Source: Paludisphaera rhizosphaerae (lineage in GTDB: Bacteria; Planctomycetota; Planctomycetia; Isosphaerales; Isosphaeraceae). From it: DNA of 64,000 nt. A model generated the notes under the pieces. That model did no database searches, had not been told where the DNA came from, and saw nothing but the letters and a program-made list of their open reading frames with translations. Shown one piece after another: positions 26,227 through 33,659 of this stretch; position 1 is the first letter of the stretch, and every line of letters starts with the position of its first letter. Where the stretch lies: positions 1-64,000 of the forward strand of contig NZ_JAALCR010000021.1 of the NCBI RefSeq assembly GCF_011065895.1. The letters run 5' to 3'. Made by a program: the position numbers and the translations under genes.

Positions 26227-27228
26227 CTAGACACCCGCCCTGGGCTCGGCCTTCCAGCCGTAGCCGTGCCACTGGAAGTCGTGCGAGCCGTCGTCGTACA
26301 GGTCGTAGACGCCGTACCCTTCGCCGAAGCCCTGGTAGGCTCCCCACCACCACGCGGCGCAGACTGCGGCGTTGCAGTAAAAGTCCACGTTGCGGATGCG
26401 GCAGGAATCCATCAGGTGGAGATGCCCGCTGAGGCAGACCTTGACATTCGGGTGCGACGACAACAGGTCGAGCAGTTCCGTGCCGTCGGTGTGCATGTCG
26501 CCACAGTTGACGAAGCCTCCCGTCGTTGCGTCCTTGCGTCGCTTGTAGAGAGCCATCGCCGAGAAAATCGGCACGTGCGACATGTACAGGATCGGCGTCG
26601 TTGGGGGCGTGTCTCTGAGCTCGCGCTTCAGCCAATCGAGCTGGGCCTCATCAAGAAAGGCGGCGAAGCTGACGGGCGTCGGTCCCGGCTGGATGCTGTC
26701 GATGACGAGGAACTTCCAGCCCGCCTTCGTGAAGCTGTAATACCGGTCGGGCATGCCGGCCGCGTCGATCGTCCACTTCTTGCCGAAAAGCGGTTCGTCC
26801 CCCCGGGTTTCCGCCTTCCCCTTATCCCATCCCCAAACGTCGTGGTTGCCGACGCATGAATAGACGGGGATGGAACACTCCGCCTTGAGAACGCTGCCGT
26901 AAAGGTCCCAGATGACCTTCGTCCGGTCGTATTTCTGCTTGAAGCAGTCCATCACATGGTCGCCGCCGAGCAGGATGAAGTCCGGTTTCGGATTCAGATC
27001 CTGGACGTGGTGAAGACAGGCGGCCATCCCCTCCGCGCCTCGATCTTCCGGCTTGACGTGGACGTCCGTCAGATGGGCGACTCGCAACACGCGTTTGCGG
27101 TCCGGGCCGGGTGGCGCTGCGATCAACGCTGATCCGCCCAGGATCCCCGCCGCCCCCAGTCCGCCCGACGCCGCCAGGAAGCCACGTCGCGTCTTCGCTT
27201 CGCCGGGCCGAATGATCTCGTTCGCCAT
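26227..27228 (-). CDS. Tat-exported metallophosphoesterase
   Basis: A 333-residue calcineurin-like phosphoesterase with a twin-arginine signal (TRRGFLAASGGLGAAGI). All metal-binding motifs are present: HLTDVHV (DxH), LLGGDHVMD (GD), CVGNHDVWG (GNHD), YMSHVPIFS and CLSGHLHLMD (GHxH). It would act on phosphate esters outside the cytoplasm. It is convergent with the glycerophosphodiesterase gene and separated from it by a hairpin repeat. Confidence 0.87.
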   Translation of the reverse strand: MANEIIRPGEAKTRRGFLAASGGLGAAGILGGSALIAAPPGPDRKRVLRVAHLTDVHVKPEDRGAEGMAACLHHVQDLNPKPDFILLGGDHVMDCFKQKYDRTKVIWDLYGSVLKAECSIPVYSCVGNHDVWGWDKGKAETRGDEPLFGKKWTIDAAGMPDRYYSFTKAGWKFLVIDSIQPGPTPVSFAAFLDEAQLDWLKRELRDTPPTTPILYMSHVPIFSAMALYKRRKDATTGGFVNCGDMHTDGTELLDLLSSHPNVKVCLSGHLHLMDSCRIRNVDFYCNAAVCAAWWWGAYQGFGEGYGVYDLYDDGSHDFQWHGYGWKAEPRAGV

Positions 27229-28054
27229 CAAACCGGATCTCCTCTCCCGAGAGCCAGGGCCCAACTGAGCCACTGTCGCGGAGACGATGTTAAACCTCCC
27301 CTGCCCGCCTCCACGAGAAAAAACCGGAGATCTGCCTGGCGGCCAATCAAAAGGTGCGATCTTGGACCACGTTATGAGTAGAGGGCGCGTGCGGCCGCCC
27401 CTCGATCGGAGATTCAGGAGACATCCGATGTCTGGGCTACCCCAGCACTCCTCGCTCAACTCCATCGAAGCAAGACGGCGCTGGGCGCCATCGCCACGCT
27501 GGCGTGGCCATGAACCGACATGGGAGACTGCGCGACCGTCGCCGAGTGCATGGCCACGCCAGCGTGGCTATGGCCCCCGAGTCCAACCTTCGATCCAGAA
27601 ACGGCGTCTGGCGGGTGCTGCCGGTGTTGAGCAAGCAGCATCCCTTTTCCTGGCGAACGAAGCCGTCGAGCGATGCGTGGCAATCCCTGACGAGGAAACC
27701 CTTTACGGGCCTGCGGCATCGCCGGCGAGGTTGAAAACGAAGCCATTTCGGCTTCGCCCCCACCGTCCTTGCATCTTCGAAAGGGCGGCAACGGCTGAGG
27801 CGACCATCCTCCATCCGAAGACGGGTTCAGCGAGCCGGAGCCTGGTCGCGCGGCGTCGACTCCAACGATCTGTCGCTCGGAGTCAGCGGGAGACCGGCGA
27901 AATCGTAAAGATGTGTGGAGTTGCGTCGGAATTGGTCGATCGAAGCCAATCCCACGAGGCGGAAATTACGGCTCAGATCGCTTCCGCGAAAGGGTTTGCG
28001 TCGATCGGGTTCGTCCCGTCGTCCGGTGAAACGAACCCGATCGCGAGGGCCGGG
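27229..28054. other. Long intergenic region with repeat remnants
   Basis: About 830 bases with no credible gene. It holds a 20-base inverted repeat (separate entry) and several degenerate 'gaagccaat' words: gcgaacgaagccgtcgagcg (27652-27671), aaaacgaagccatttcggct (27734-27753) and ggtcgatcgaagccaatccc (27934-27953). The last is almost identical to 391-409 at the other end of the window. Frames across it encode only low-complexity Arg/Pro peptides. The upstream promoters of the metallophosphoesterase gene must lie at its left end. Confidence 0.6.
27493..27568. repeat. Perfect 20-base inverted repeat, each arm itself palindromic
   Basis: gccacgctggcgtggccatg (27493-27512) and catggccacgccagcgtggc (27549-27568) are exact reverse complements, 36 bases apart. 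Each arm contains its own seven-base stem (gccacgc / gcgtggc). The structure suits a REP/BIME-type element or a structured RNA. It is not adjacent to a gene end, since the nearest stops or starts are more than 250 bases away. Confidence 0.7.
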
Positions 28055-28606
28055 TCAATGCTTGCCGTGAAAACCCCGGCGGCGTTGAGCGCTGTAGCGC
28101 TGAAGCGCGTCCTCAATGACGTTCCGGGTGCAGTCGGCGGACTGGATCTCGTCGACTTCAACGCTCTTGCCTTCGAGGTACTTGTAGTCCTGGAAGAAGC
28201 GGCGGAGCATCATCAGGCGGTGGGGGGGGAGCTCAGCGGCTTCGTGGAAGCTGTTGAATTCCGGGTCGCCGACCGCGACGGCGAGGATCTTATGGTCCTT
28301 CTTGCCGGCGTCGACCATCGTCATCAGGCCGATCGCCCGAGCCGTGACGAGGGTCATGGGTGCGACGGCTTCCTGACAGAGGACCAGGACGTCGAGCGGG
28401 TCGTCGTCCTCGGCGTAGGTCTGGGGGATGAAGCCGTAGTTGGCCGGGTAGTAGACCGCCGAGTAGAGCACCCGGTCGAGGCGGAGCAGACCAGTCTGCT
28501 TGTCCAGCTCGTACTTGACGCTCGATCCCATGGGGATCTCGATCAGGGCGTTGAACTCCAGCGGCAGGTGCTCGCCGGGTGTGACGTCGTGCCAGGGATG
28601 CAGCAT
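28055..28606 (-). CDS. ppa: Inorganic pyrophosphatase, family I
   Basis: A 183-residue soluble enzyme that hydrolyses pyrophosphate to phosphate. Signature segments are clear: [42 protein letters not shown] (the DxxPxDVLV metal motif) and later [16 protein letters not shown], which matches the family's DxGExDxKI(I/L)AV block. Length fits a family-I prokaryotic enzyme. It should be cytoplasmic. It lies about 50 bases after the epimerase gene on the same strand, so they may be co-transcribed. Confidence 0.93.
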   Translation of the reverse strand: MLHPWHDVTPGEHLPLEFNALIEIPMGSSVKYELDKQTGLLRLDRVLYSAVYYPANYGFIPQTYAEDDDPLDVLVLCQEAVAPMTLVTARAIGLMTMVDAGKKDHKILAVAVGDPEFNSFHEAAELPPHRLMMLRRFFQDYKYLEGKSVEVDEIQSADCTRNVIEDALQRYSAQRRRGFHGKH

Positions 28607-28657
28607 GAGACGGGAATCCGGATTGTGGGTAGAACGTTATTCGAGCGTGGGGTCGGT

Positions 28658-29584
28658 TCAGTGGCGTTCGTCGAGGGCTTCGGCCTGGTGACGAGGGTTG
28701 AAGGCGTCGTCCTCGGGAAGATACCCGAGAATCTCGGCGGCGTCGGCGAGATCCCAGAGTCCGCCGTGATTGCGCGAGACGCCGTTGACGACCAGAAACA
28801 GGCGGTCCTCGATCTCGGCCTCGACGGCGGCGTCGAAGAGGCGGACGAGGTCGCCGTTGGAGAGCCAGAGCTTCTTCTCCCAGTCGTCCTTGAGCCCCTC
28901 GGGCCGGTTCGCCCCGTGCTGGACCCATCCCAGACGAAGGGCGATGAAGGTGACGTCAAAGGCCTGGGCCAGGCTCTTGCCGAACCGCTCGCCGGCGTAC
29001 TTCATCGCTCCGTAGATCCCCGAAGGGCGAGGCGGCTCCTCGGCCGTGATCACCTCGGGTTCCTCTTCGCGAAGTCCCGTCATGACATGGACCGAACTGG
29101 CGTAGACCAGCCGCTCGACGCCGGCCAGTGCGGCGGCGTTGAAGACGTTCGCCAGGGCGTCGAGGTTGGACTCGCTCAGCTCGGCGAGGGAGGCGTGTTC
29201 GTCGGGGTTCGCGGCCAGGTGGACGACGGTGTCGACGCCGTGGAAGTGGGTGATCCATTCCTCGTCGAAGACGCTCAGGTCGACCTTGAAAACCTCGGCG
29301 TCGTCCTCTCCGGGCTCGGCGTCCAGGAGGATCAGGTCGTAGACGTCCTCCCAGGCGGCGCGGAGTTTCCGGCCGATGTTGCCGCAGGCCCCCGTGATGA
29401 GGACGGTCCTCGGTTCGTCGTCGATGTCGAACTCTTCGAGTTCTTCCTCGGGGTTGAAGCCTTCCTCGTCGTCGAGCAGGTCTTCGGGGTCGATGATCGG
29501 CAGACCGCCGTGGAGCGGGGGCATGAACCGCGGGCTTCCGGGCTCGGGGCCCCGGGTCGGGTCATCCATGGGGTCGGGCTGCAT
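28658..29584 (-). CDS. NAD-dependent epimerase/dehydratase (extended SDR)
   Basis: A 308-residue nucleotide-sugar-type short-chain dehydrogenase. The first 55 residues are acidic and unrelated to the fold. The Rossmann motif TGACGNIG follows (around residues 64-71), then VVHLAAN, an ASS motif (YASSVHVM) and the YGAMK active-site Tyr-Lys (YxxxK). Substrate is unknown. It is divergent from the ubiquitin-like operon, with the shared intergenic region 29585-29873 carrying both promoters. Confidence 0.87.
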   Translation of the reverse strand: MQPDPMDDPTRGPEPGSPRFMPPLHGGLPIIDPEDLLDDEEGFNPEEELEEFDIDDEPRTVLITGACGNIGRKLRAAWEDVYDLILLDAEPGEDDAEVFKVDLSVFDEEWITHFHGVDTVVHLAANPDEHASLAELSESNLDALANVFNAAALAGVERLVYASSVHVMTGLREEEPEVITAEEPPRPSGIYGAMKYAGERFGKSLAQAFDVTFIALRLGWVQHGANRPEGLKDDWEKKLWLSNGDLVRLFDAAVEAEIEDRLFLVVNGVSRNHGGLWDLADAAEILGYLPEDDAFNPRHQAEALDERH

Positions 29585-29873
29585 GGTCCGCTCCTCATCT
29601 CGGCCCGGGGCGCGGCGGCCCCCCGCCGCGGGGGCGCTCCGCCCGGTCGGGGCGAAAAGCCTAATCTACCATCTTCCCGCCCCCTCCGCACCCGACCGGC
29701 GAAGTTTCGGCTTCGGATCCAACCCCACGGCGGCCCCTTCCGCCGGTGGTGGTCAAATGTTATCATTCATGGAACGACCTCGGCCGGAAGCGGTCGTCTC
29801 CAGCGAATCCGCTCGATCCGAACTAATAACGGCGTGCGGCGATCGAAAGGCATGTCGAGGAGGTATCCTGATC

Positions 29874-30167
29874 ATGTCATACGGCGGAACGAGCGATCCC
29901 TCGGGCGTGCAGGTGACGTTCTTGGACCAGACCGGCGCGAAATCGGTGAAGGCGGTGATCGCATTCAGCGTGCCCGTCAGTCGGATCATCCCGAACATCA
30001 TCACCAAGATGAACCTGCCGGCCACCAGTCCCGACGGCCAACCGATGAGTTACGCGCTCGATCATAAGGAAGGCGGCCGGCGGCTGCTGGAAAACTGGAC
30101 CCTCGTGGACGCCGGCATCCGTGACGGCGATCACCTGATCGTCTATCCCGAGGTGGTGGCGGGTTAG
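29874..30167 (+). CDS. Ubiquitin-like protein, YukD/EsaB-type
   Basis: A 97-residue beta-grasp protein. Pattern: VQVTFLDQ first strand, then FSVPVSRIIPNIITKMNLP helix, SYALDHKEGGRRL strand, TLVDAGIRDGDHLIVYPE (the DGD(x)L(x)VxPE signature of ubiquitin-like YukD). The C-terminus is Val-Ala-Gly, with a single terminal glycine. It is proposed as the modifier of a conjugation system: the three downstream genes encode E2, E1 and JAMM homologues. It has an excellent ribosome site, gaggagg at 29857-29863, ten bases before the ATG. The in-frame open stretch upstream is not protein-like. Ends 74 bases before the E2 gene. Confidence 0.88.
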   Translation: MSYGGTSDPSGVQVTFLDQTGAKSVKAVIAFSVPVSRIIPNIITKMNLPATSPDGQPMSYALDHKEGGRRLLENWTLVDAGIRDGDHLIVYPEVVAG

Positions 30168-30241
30168 TCCGCCTCGGCGGCTCAACGCGACGAAGGCGGA
30201 GGGAGCAGGCGACCCAGCCCAGCCGATACGGACCCACGACC

Positions 30242-31015
30242 ATGCACGACTCGCCGCGACTGCGACGGCTTCGCAACGACCTGGCAGCCCTCGAAAGGCT
30301 GAAGGCCGAGAGTTCGGTCTTTGAGTTCAAGGCTCAGGGCGACCCGCCCCACGCCTACCGAATCCGATTCAAGGGAAGAGGCCTGCACCGCGAGGGGGGC
30401 CGCGTTCGGCCCCAGACGATGCACGAGGTCGAGATCAAGCTCGGCTCCTCGTATCCTCGAACGATCCCCGAAATCCGCTGGCTCTCGCCCATCTACCATC
30501 CGAACATCTCCGAGATCGGGATGGTCTGCCTGGGGGGCTACGGCACTCACTGGGTCCCCAGCGTGCAGCTCGATGAGCTCTGCACGATGCTCTGGGACAT
30601 GGTCCGGTACCACAACTTCGACGTCCGCAGCCCGTACAACCGCGACGCCGCCCTCTGGGCCGGCAACCAGACGGCCGTCCCCTTCCCGACGGACCCACGG
30701 CCCATCCGCGACCTTCGCGAGGCCATGGGCCGGATCGAAGGGACCTCCGGCGGTCCTCAGCGGTTCGCAACCCCTGTGCAAGCGCGTGGACTCCTCGGCG
30801 CTGCGGCCGCCGCCGGAGAGGCCGTCGACCGGGTCCGGCGATTCCTTGAACGTCGCAACCGACCGGCCGACGACGAACAGGCTCCGACCTCGCTCGCGTC
30901 GATGACGCAGCCGCTCGACGACGGCGTCCTGATCCTGGAGTCGACCGTCGACGAGGCCGTCGCCCCCATCCCGCCGGCCCCGGAGCCCGAGGCCGACATC
31001 CTCTTCATCGAGTGA
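30242..31015 (+). CDS. E2-like ubiquitin-conjugating enzyme (UBC fold) with C-terminal extension
   Basis: A 257-residue protein. Residues 1-140 match a UBC/E2 fold: RLRRLRNDLAALE opening helix, YPRTIPEIRWLSPIYHPN with the HPN motif at 86-88, then IGMVCLGGY with catalytic-type Cys96, HWVP (Trp104, Pro106) and helices ending around SPYNRDAALWA. In E2 enzymes this Cys carries the modifier as a thioester. Residues 141-257 are Pro/Ala/Asp/Glu-rich and end ADILFIE; no domain recognised. It sits between the modifier and E1 genes, 25 bases before the latter. Confidence 0.9.
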   Translation: MHDSPRLRRLRNDLAALERLKAESSVFEFKAQGDPPHAYRIRFKGRGLHREGGRVRPQTMHEVEIKLGSSYPRTIPEIRWLSPIYHPNISEIGMVCLGGYGTHWVPSVQLDELCTMLWDMVRYHNFDVRSPYNRDAALWAGNQTAVPFPTDPRPIRDLREAMGRIEGTSGGPQRFATPVQARGLLGAAAAAGEAVDRVRRFLERRNRPADDEQAPTSLASMTQPLDDGVLILESTVDEAVAPIPPAPEPEADILFIE

Positions 31016-31040
31016 GCCGGCCGGCCGGACCAACAGACCC

Positions 31041-32240
31041 ATGACGACGCAGCCGCCCCTCGACGAAGCCCCCCTGCGCATCGACGACGACGACCGCTAC
31101 AGCCGGCTCCGCCTGATCCCCTGGTGGCGTCAGGAACGGCTCGCCGCGGCGAAGGTTCTCGTCGTCGGCGCGGGAGCGCTCGGCAACGAGGTCCTGAAGA
31201 ACCTCGCCCTCGTCGGCGTCGGAACGACCTACGTCATCGACCTGGACTCGGTCGAACCGTCGAACCTGTCGCGGTCGGTTCTCTTCCGGGCCGAGGACGG
31301 CGGGCTTCCCAAGGCCGTCGTCGCCGCTCGTCGGGCCGGCGAGTTGAACCCGGAAGTCGCCTTCATCCCGATGCATGGCGACGTCATCACGGATCTCGGG
31401 CTCGGTCTGTTCGCCCATGTCGACCTGGTCATCGGCTGCCTGGATAACCGCGAAGCCCGGCTCTGGGTCAACCGCCAGTGCTGGAAGGTCGGCCGGCCCT
31501 GGATCGACGCCGGCATCCAGGAGATCCAGGGGGTCGTGAAGGTCTTCACGCCCCCGGCCTCGGCCTGCTACGAATGCACGATGACCGAGCGCGACTACCA
31601 GCTTCTGAACCTCCGCTATAGCTGCCCCCTGCTCCGTCGGGACGACATTTTGGCCGGCAAGGTTCCGACCGCGCCGACGATCGCCTCGATGATGGCCTCG
31701 CTCCAGGTGCAGGAGGCCCTCAAGCTGCTGCACGGGATGGCCGTCGCGGGGGGGACGGCGATGGTCTTCAACGGCGTCGGCAACCAGTTCTACACGACCA
31801 AGCTCCCCTTCCGCGAAGACTGCCTCAGCCACGAGACCTACCCCCAGCCGATCGAGCTGGCGATTGGAAACGACGCCACCGTCCGCGACCTGTTCAACGC
31901 GGCGGCCGACGAAGGGCTCGAAGGGCCGGCCTCGCTGGCCCTCGATCGTGAGTTGGTGGAGGCCGTGGAATGCCCGCGCTGCGGCGGCCGCCGCGAGCTG
32001 ATGCGGCCCCGGACCACCGTCCGTCAGGCCGAGGCTGAGTGCCCAGACTGCCGTCAGCCGGGTCGGCCCGTGGTCGTCAGCGCGATCGGCGAGGATTCTC
32101 CGCTGGCCTCGCGGACGCTGGCCCAGGTCGGCGTCCCCCGGTTCGACGTCGTTCGGGTCGACGGCGGCGGCTCGTCGCGGTTCTTCCTGCTGGCCGGCGA
32201 CCGCGACGGCCTGGGCTCAGGATGGGGGGAACGCCCTTGA
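31041..32240 (+). CDS. E1-like ThiF/MoeB-family activating enzyme with C-terminal zinc-ribbon region
   Basis: A 399-residue protein. The adenylation domain has GAGALGNE (residues 43-50, nucleotide binding), DLDSVEPSNLSRSVLFR (67-83), Lys91 and LDN (134-136), all typical of E1/ThiF. A CYEC pair (176-179) and Cys195 in YSCPLLRR precede a helix ending ASLQVQEALKLL. Cys195 is a candidate thioester site by position, without certainty. The C-terminal 100 residues include two CxxC pairs (CPRC 311-314, CPDC 334-337), a possible zinc ribbon. This protein is expected to adenylate the modifier's C-terminal Gly. The stop overlaps the next gene's TTG by four bases if that start is used. Confidence 0.9.
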   Translation: MTTQPPLDEAPLRIDDDDRYSRLRLIPWWRQERLAAAKVLVVGAGALGNEVLKNLALVGVGTTYVIDLDSVEPSNLSRSVLFRAEDGGLPKAVVAARRAGELNPEVAFIPMHGDVITDLGLGLFAHVDLVIGCLDNREARLWVNRQCWKVGRPWIDAGIQEIQGVVKVFTPPASACYECTMTERDYQLLNLRYSCPLLRRDDILAGKVPTAPTIASMMASLQVQEALKLLHGMAVAGGTAMVFNGVGNQFYTTKLPFREDCLSHETYPQPIELAIGNDATVRDLFNAAADEGLEGPASLALDRELVEAVECPRCGGRRELMRPRTTVRQAEAECPDCRQPGRPVVVSAIGEDSPLASRTLAQVGVPRFDVVRVDGGGSSRFFLLAGDRDGLGSGWGERP

Positions 32241-32260
32241 GCCAGGACGGCGGCGACGAA

Positions 32261-33643
32261 ATGGTCTTCGGCGAGGTCCGGTTCCGCGAGCCGGCCAAGA
32301 TGCGCCGGCCCGACCGCGATCCCAGGCTCGCCTGCGTCGCCTGCCAGACCCCCGGCCCCGGCGACCTGCCTGTCTTCCTCGACCTCGCTCCAGCCGACGC
32401 CATCGAACGCCACGCCCTCTCCGACACGACCGTCGAACTGGGCGGCGTGCTGCTGGGCAAGGAGTGCGTCGACCCGACCGACGGCGCCCCCTTCGTCTGG
32501 ATCACCCAGGCGCTGGAGGCCAAGCATTACGCCAACACTCAGGCCAGCTTCACCTACACTCACGACTCCTGGGAAGAGATCACCCGCGAGCGCGACCGGC
32601 TCCACCCTGACCTCGACGTCGTCGGCTGGTATCACACGCACCCGAACTTCGGGATTTTCCTGTCGCATCACGATCTGTTCATTCACAAGAACTTTTTCGA
32701 CCAGCCCCTTCAGACCGCGTACGTCGTCGACCCCATTCAGGGGACGCGCGGCTTCTTCCAGTGGTCGGACGGGGGCATGGTGCAGGTGGGCGGCTTCCAC
32801 CTCTGCGCCGAGCGTCACGAGCGGGCGGCGCTCTCGCGGTTGGCGGACCAGTTGGAGAACCTCCCCGGTTCGCCGGCCGGAGGCATCGGCGCGTCCCTAT
32901 CTCCTCGCCTTGAGGCGGAGCTGATCAAGATGCTGAATCGACCCGCCCCCTCCCGCGTCGCGCCCGGCGACGGACTGGCGTTGGCCGCGTTCCTCGGGTT
33001 CCTCGGAACGATGGGCCTGCTCATGCTCGCGGGGCTGGGGCTCTGGCTCCACTACGTGGACACTCGCCTGAGCGAGCAGTCGCACGCCCTGACCGTTCTG
33101 GCTCGGGAAGTCGAAGAATCGTCGGCTGGCCGCCGGGCTGCGCACGACCTGATGCTGGAGAAGATCGGCGACGCGAACCCCGAGACGTTCCTGGCACGCT
33201 TTGAGAAACTCGCCCAGGCCCGTGATGAGGCCCGCAAGCAACTGGCCGATCAACGTTCCGCCACCGAGGTTCTCGGCGCCCGGCTGAAGGAACTCTCCGA
33301 GAAGGCCGGCGGCCTCGAGGCCGAATTGGCGGCGACCCTGAAATCGCGAGAGGTCTTCGAGTCCGAGGCCAAGGAGGCTCCCAAGCTGCGGGATGAGGTC
33401 GAGGAGCTGAAACAGGCCCTCGACGACGACAAGCGTGAACTCACCGATCAGCGCGCGATCCTCAAGTCGGCCGAAGGCGAGCAAGCCGCCAAAACGTATA
33501 AAGACCTCAAGTTCTATACGCTGACCACCTGGATCGGAGCCCTGACCTCGGCCTTGCTCGCGGTGACGGCCGTCTGGCTTTATGTTCGTCCCCAGCTCTC
33601 GACGTCGGTCGACAATGCCGACGCCGCCCGGCGTGCGCTCTGA
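32261..33643 (+). CDS. JAMM/JAB peptidase with two membrane helices and coiled coil
   Basis: About 460 residues. Residues 50-170 hold a Mov34/MPN/PAD-1 (JAMM) metalloprotease domain: VELGGVLLG with Glu59, and GWYHTHPNFGIFLSHHD, i.e. His125-x-His127-(x7)-Ser135-x2-Asp138. All expected zinc ligands are present, so it should be a deconjugase for the operon's modifier. After residue 230 comes a transmembrane helix (about 238-266), then a long charged segment with heptad-like Leu spacing (about 313-410), and a second helix (about 420-442) near the C-terminus. The JAMM domain is therefore membrane-tethered. The first ATG is at 32261; a TTG at 32237, overlapping the E1 stop (ttga), would add eight residues. 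Confidence 0.88.
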   Translation: MVFGEVRFREPAKMRRPDRDPRLACVACQTPGPGDLPVFLDLAPADAIERHALSDTTVELGGVLLGKECVDPTDGAPFVWITQALEAKHYANTQASFTYTHDSWEEITRERDRLHPDLDVVGWYHTHPNFGIFLSHHDLFIHKNFFDQPLQTAYVVDPIQGTRGFFQWSDGGMVQVGGFHLCAERHERAALSRLADQLENLPGSPAGGIGASLSPRLEAELIKMLNRPAPSRVAPGDGLALAAFLGFLGTMGLLMLAGLGLWLHYVDTRLSEQSHALTVLAREVEESSAGRRAAHDLMLEKIGDANPETFLARFEKLAQARDEARKQLADQRSATEVLGARLKELSEKAGGLEAELAATLKSREVFESEAKEAPKLRDEVEELKQALDDDKRELTDQRAILKSAEGEQAAKTYKDLKFYTLTTWIGALTSALLAVTAVWLYVRPQLSTSVDNADAARRAL

Positions 33644-33659
33644 CGACGGCCGACTGGAA

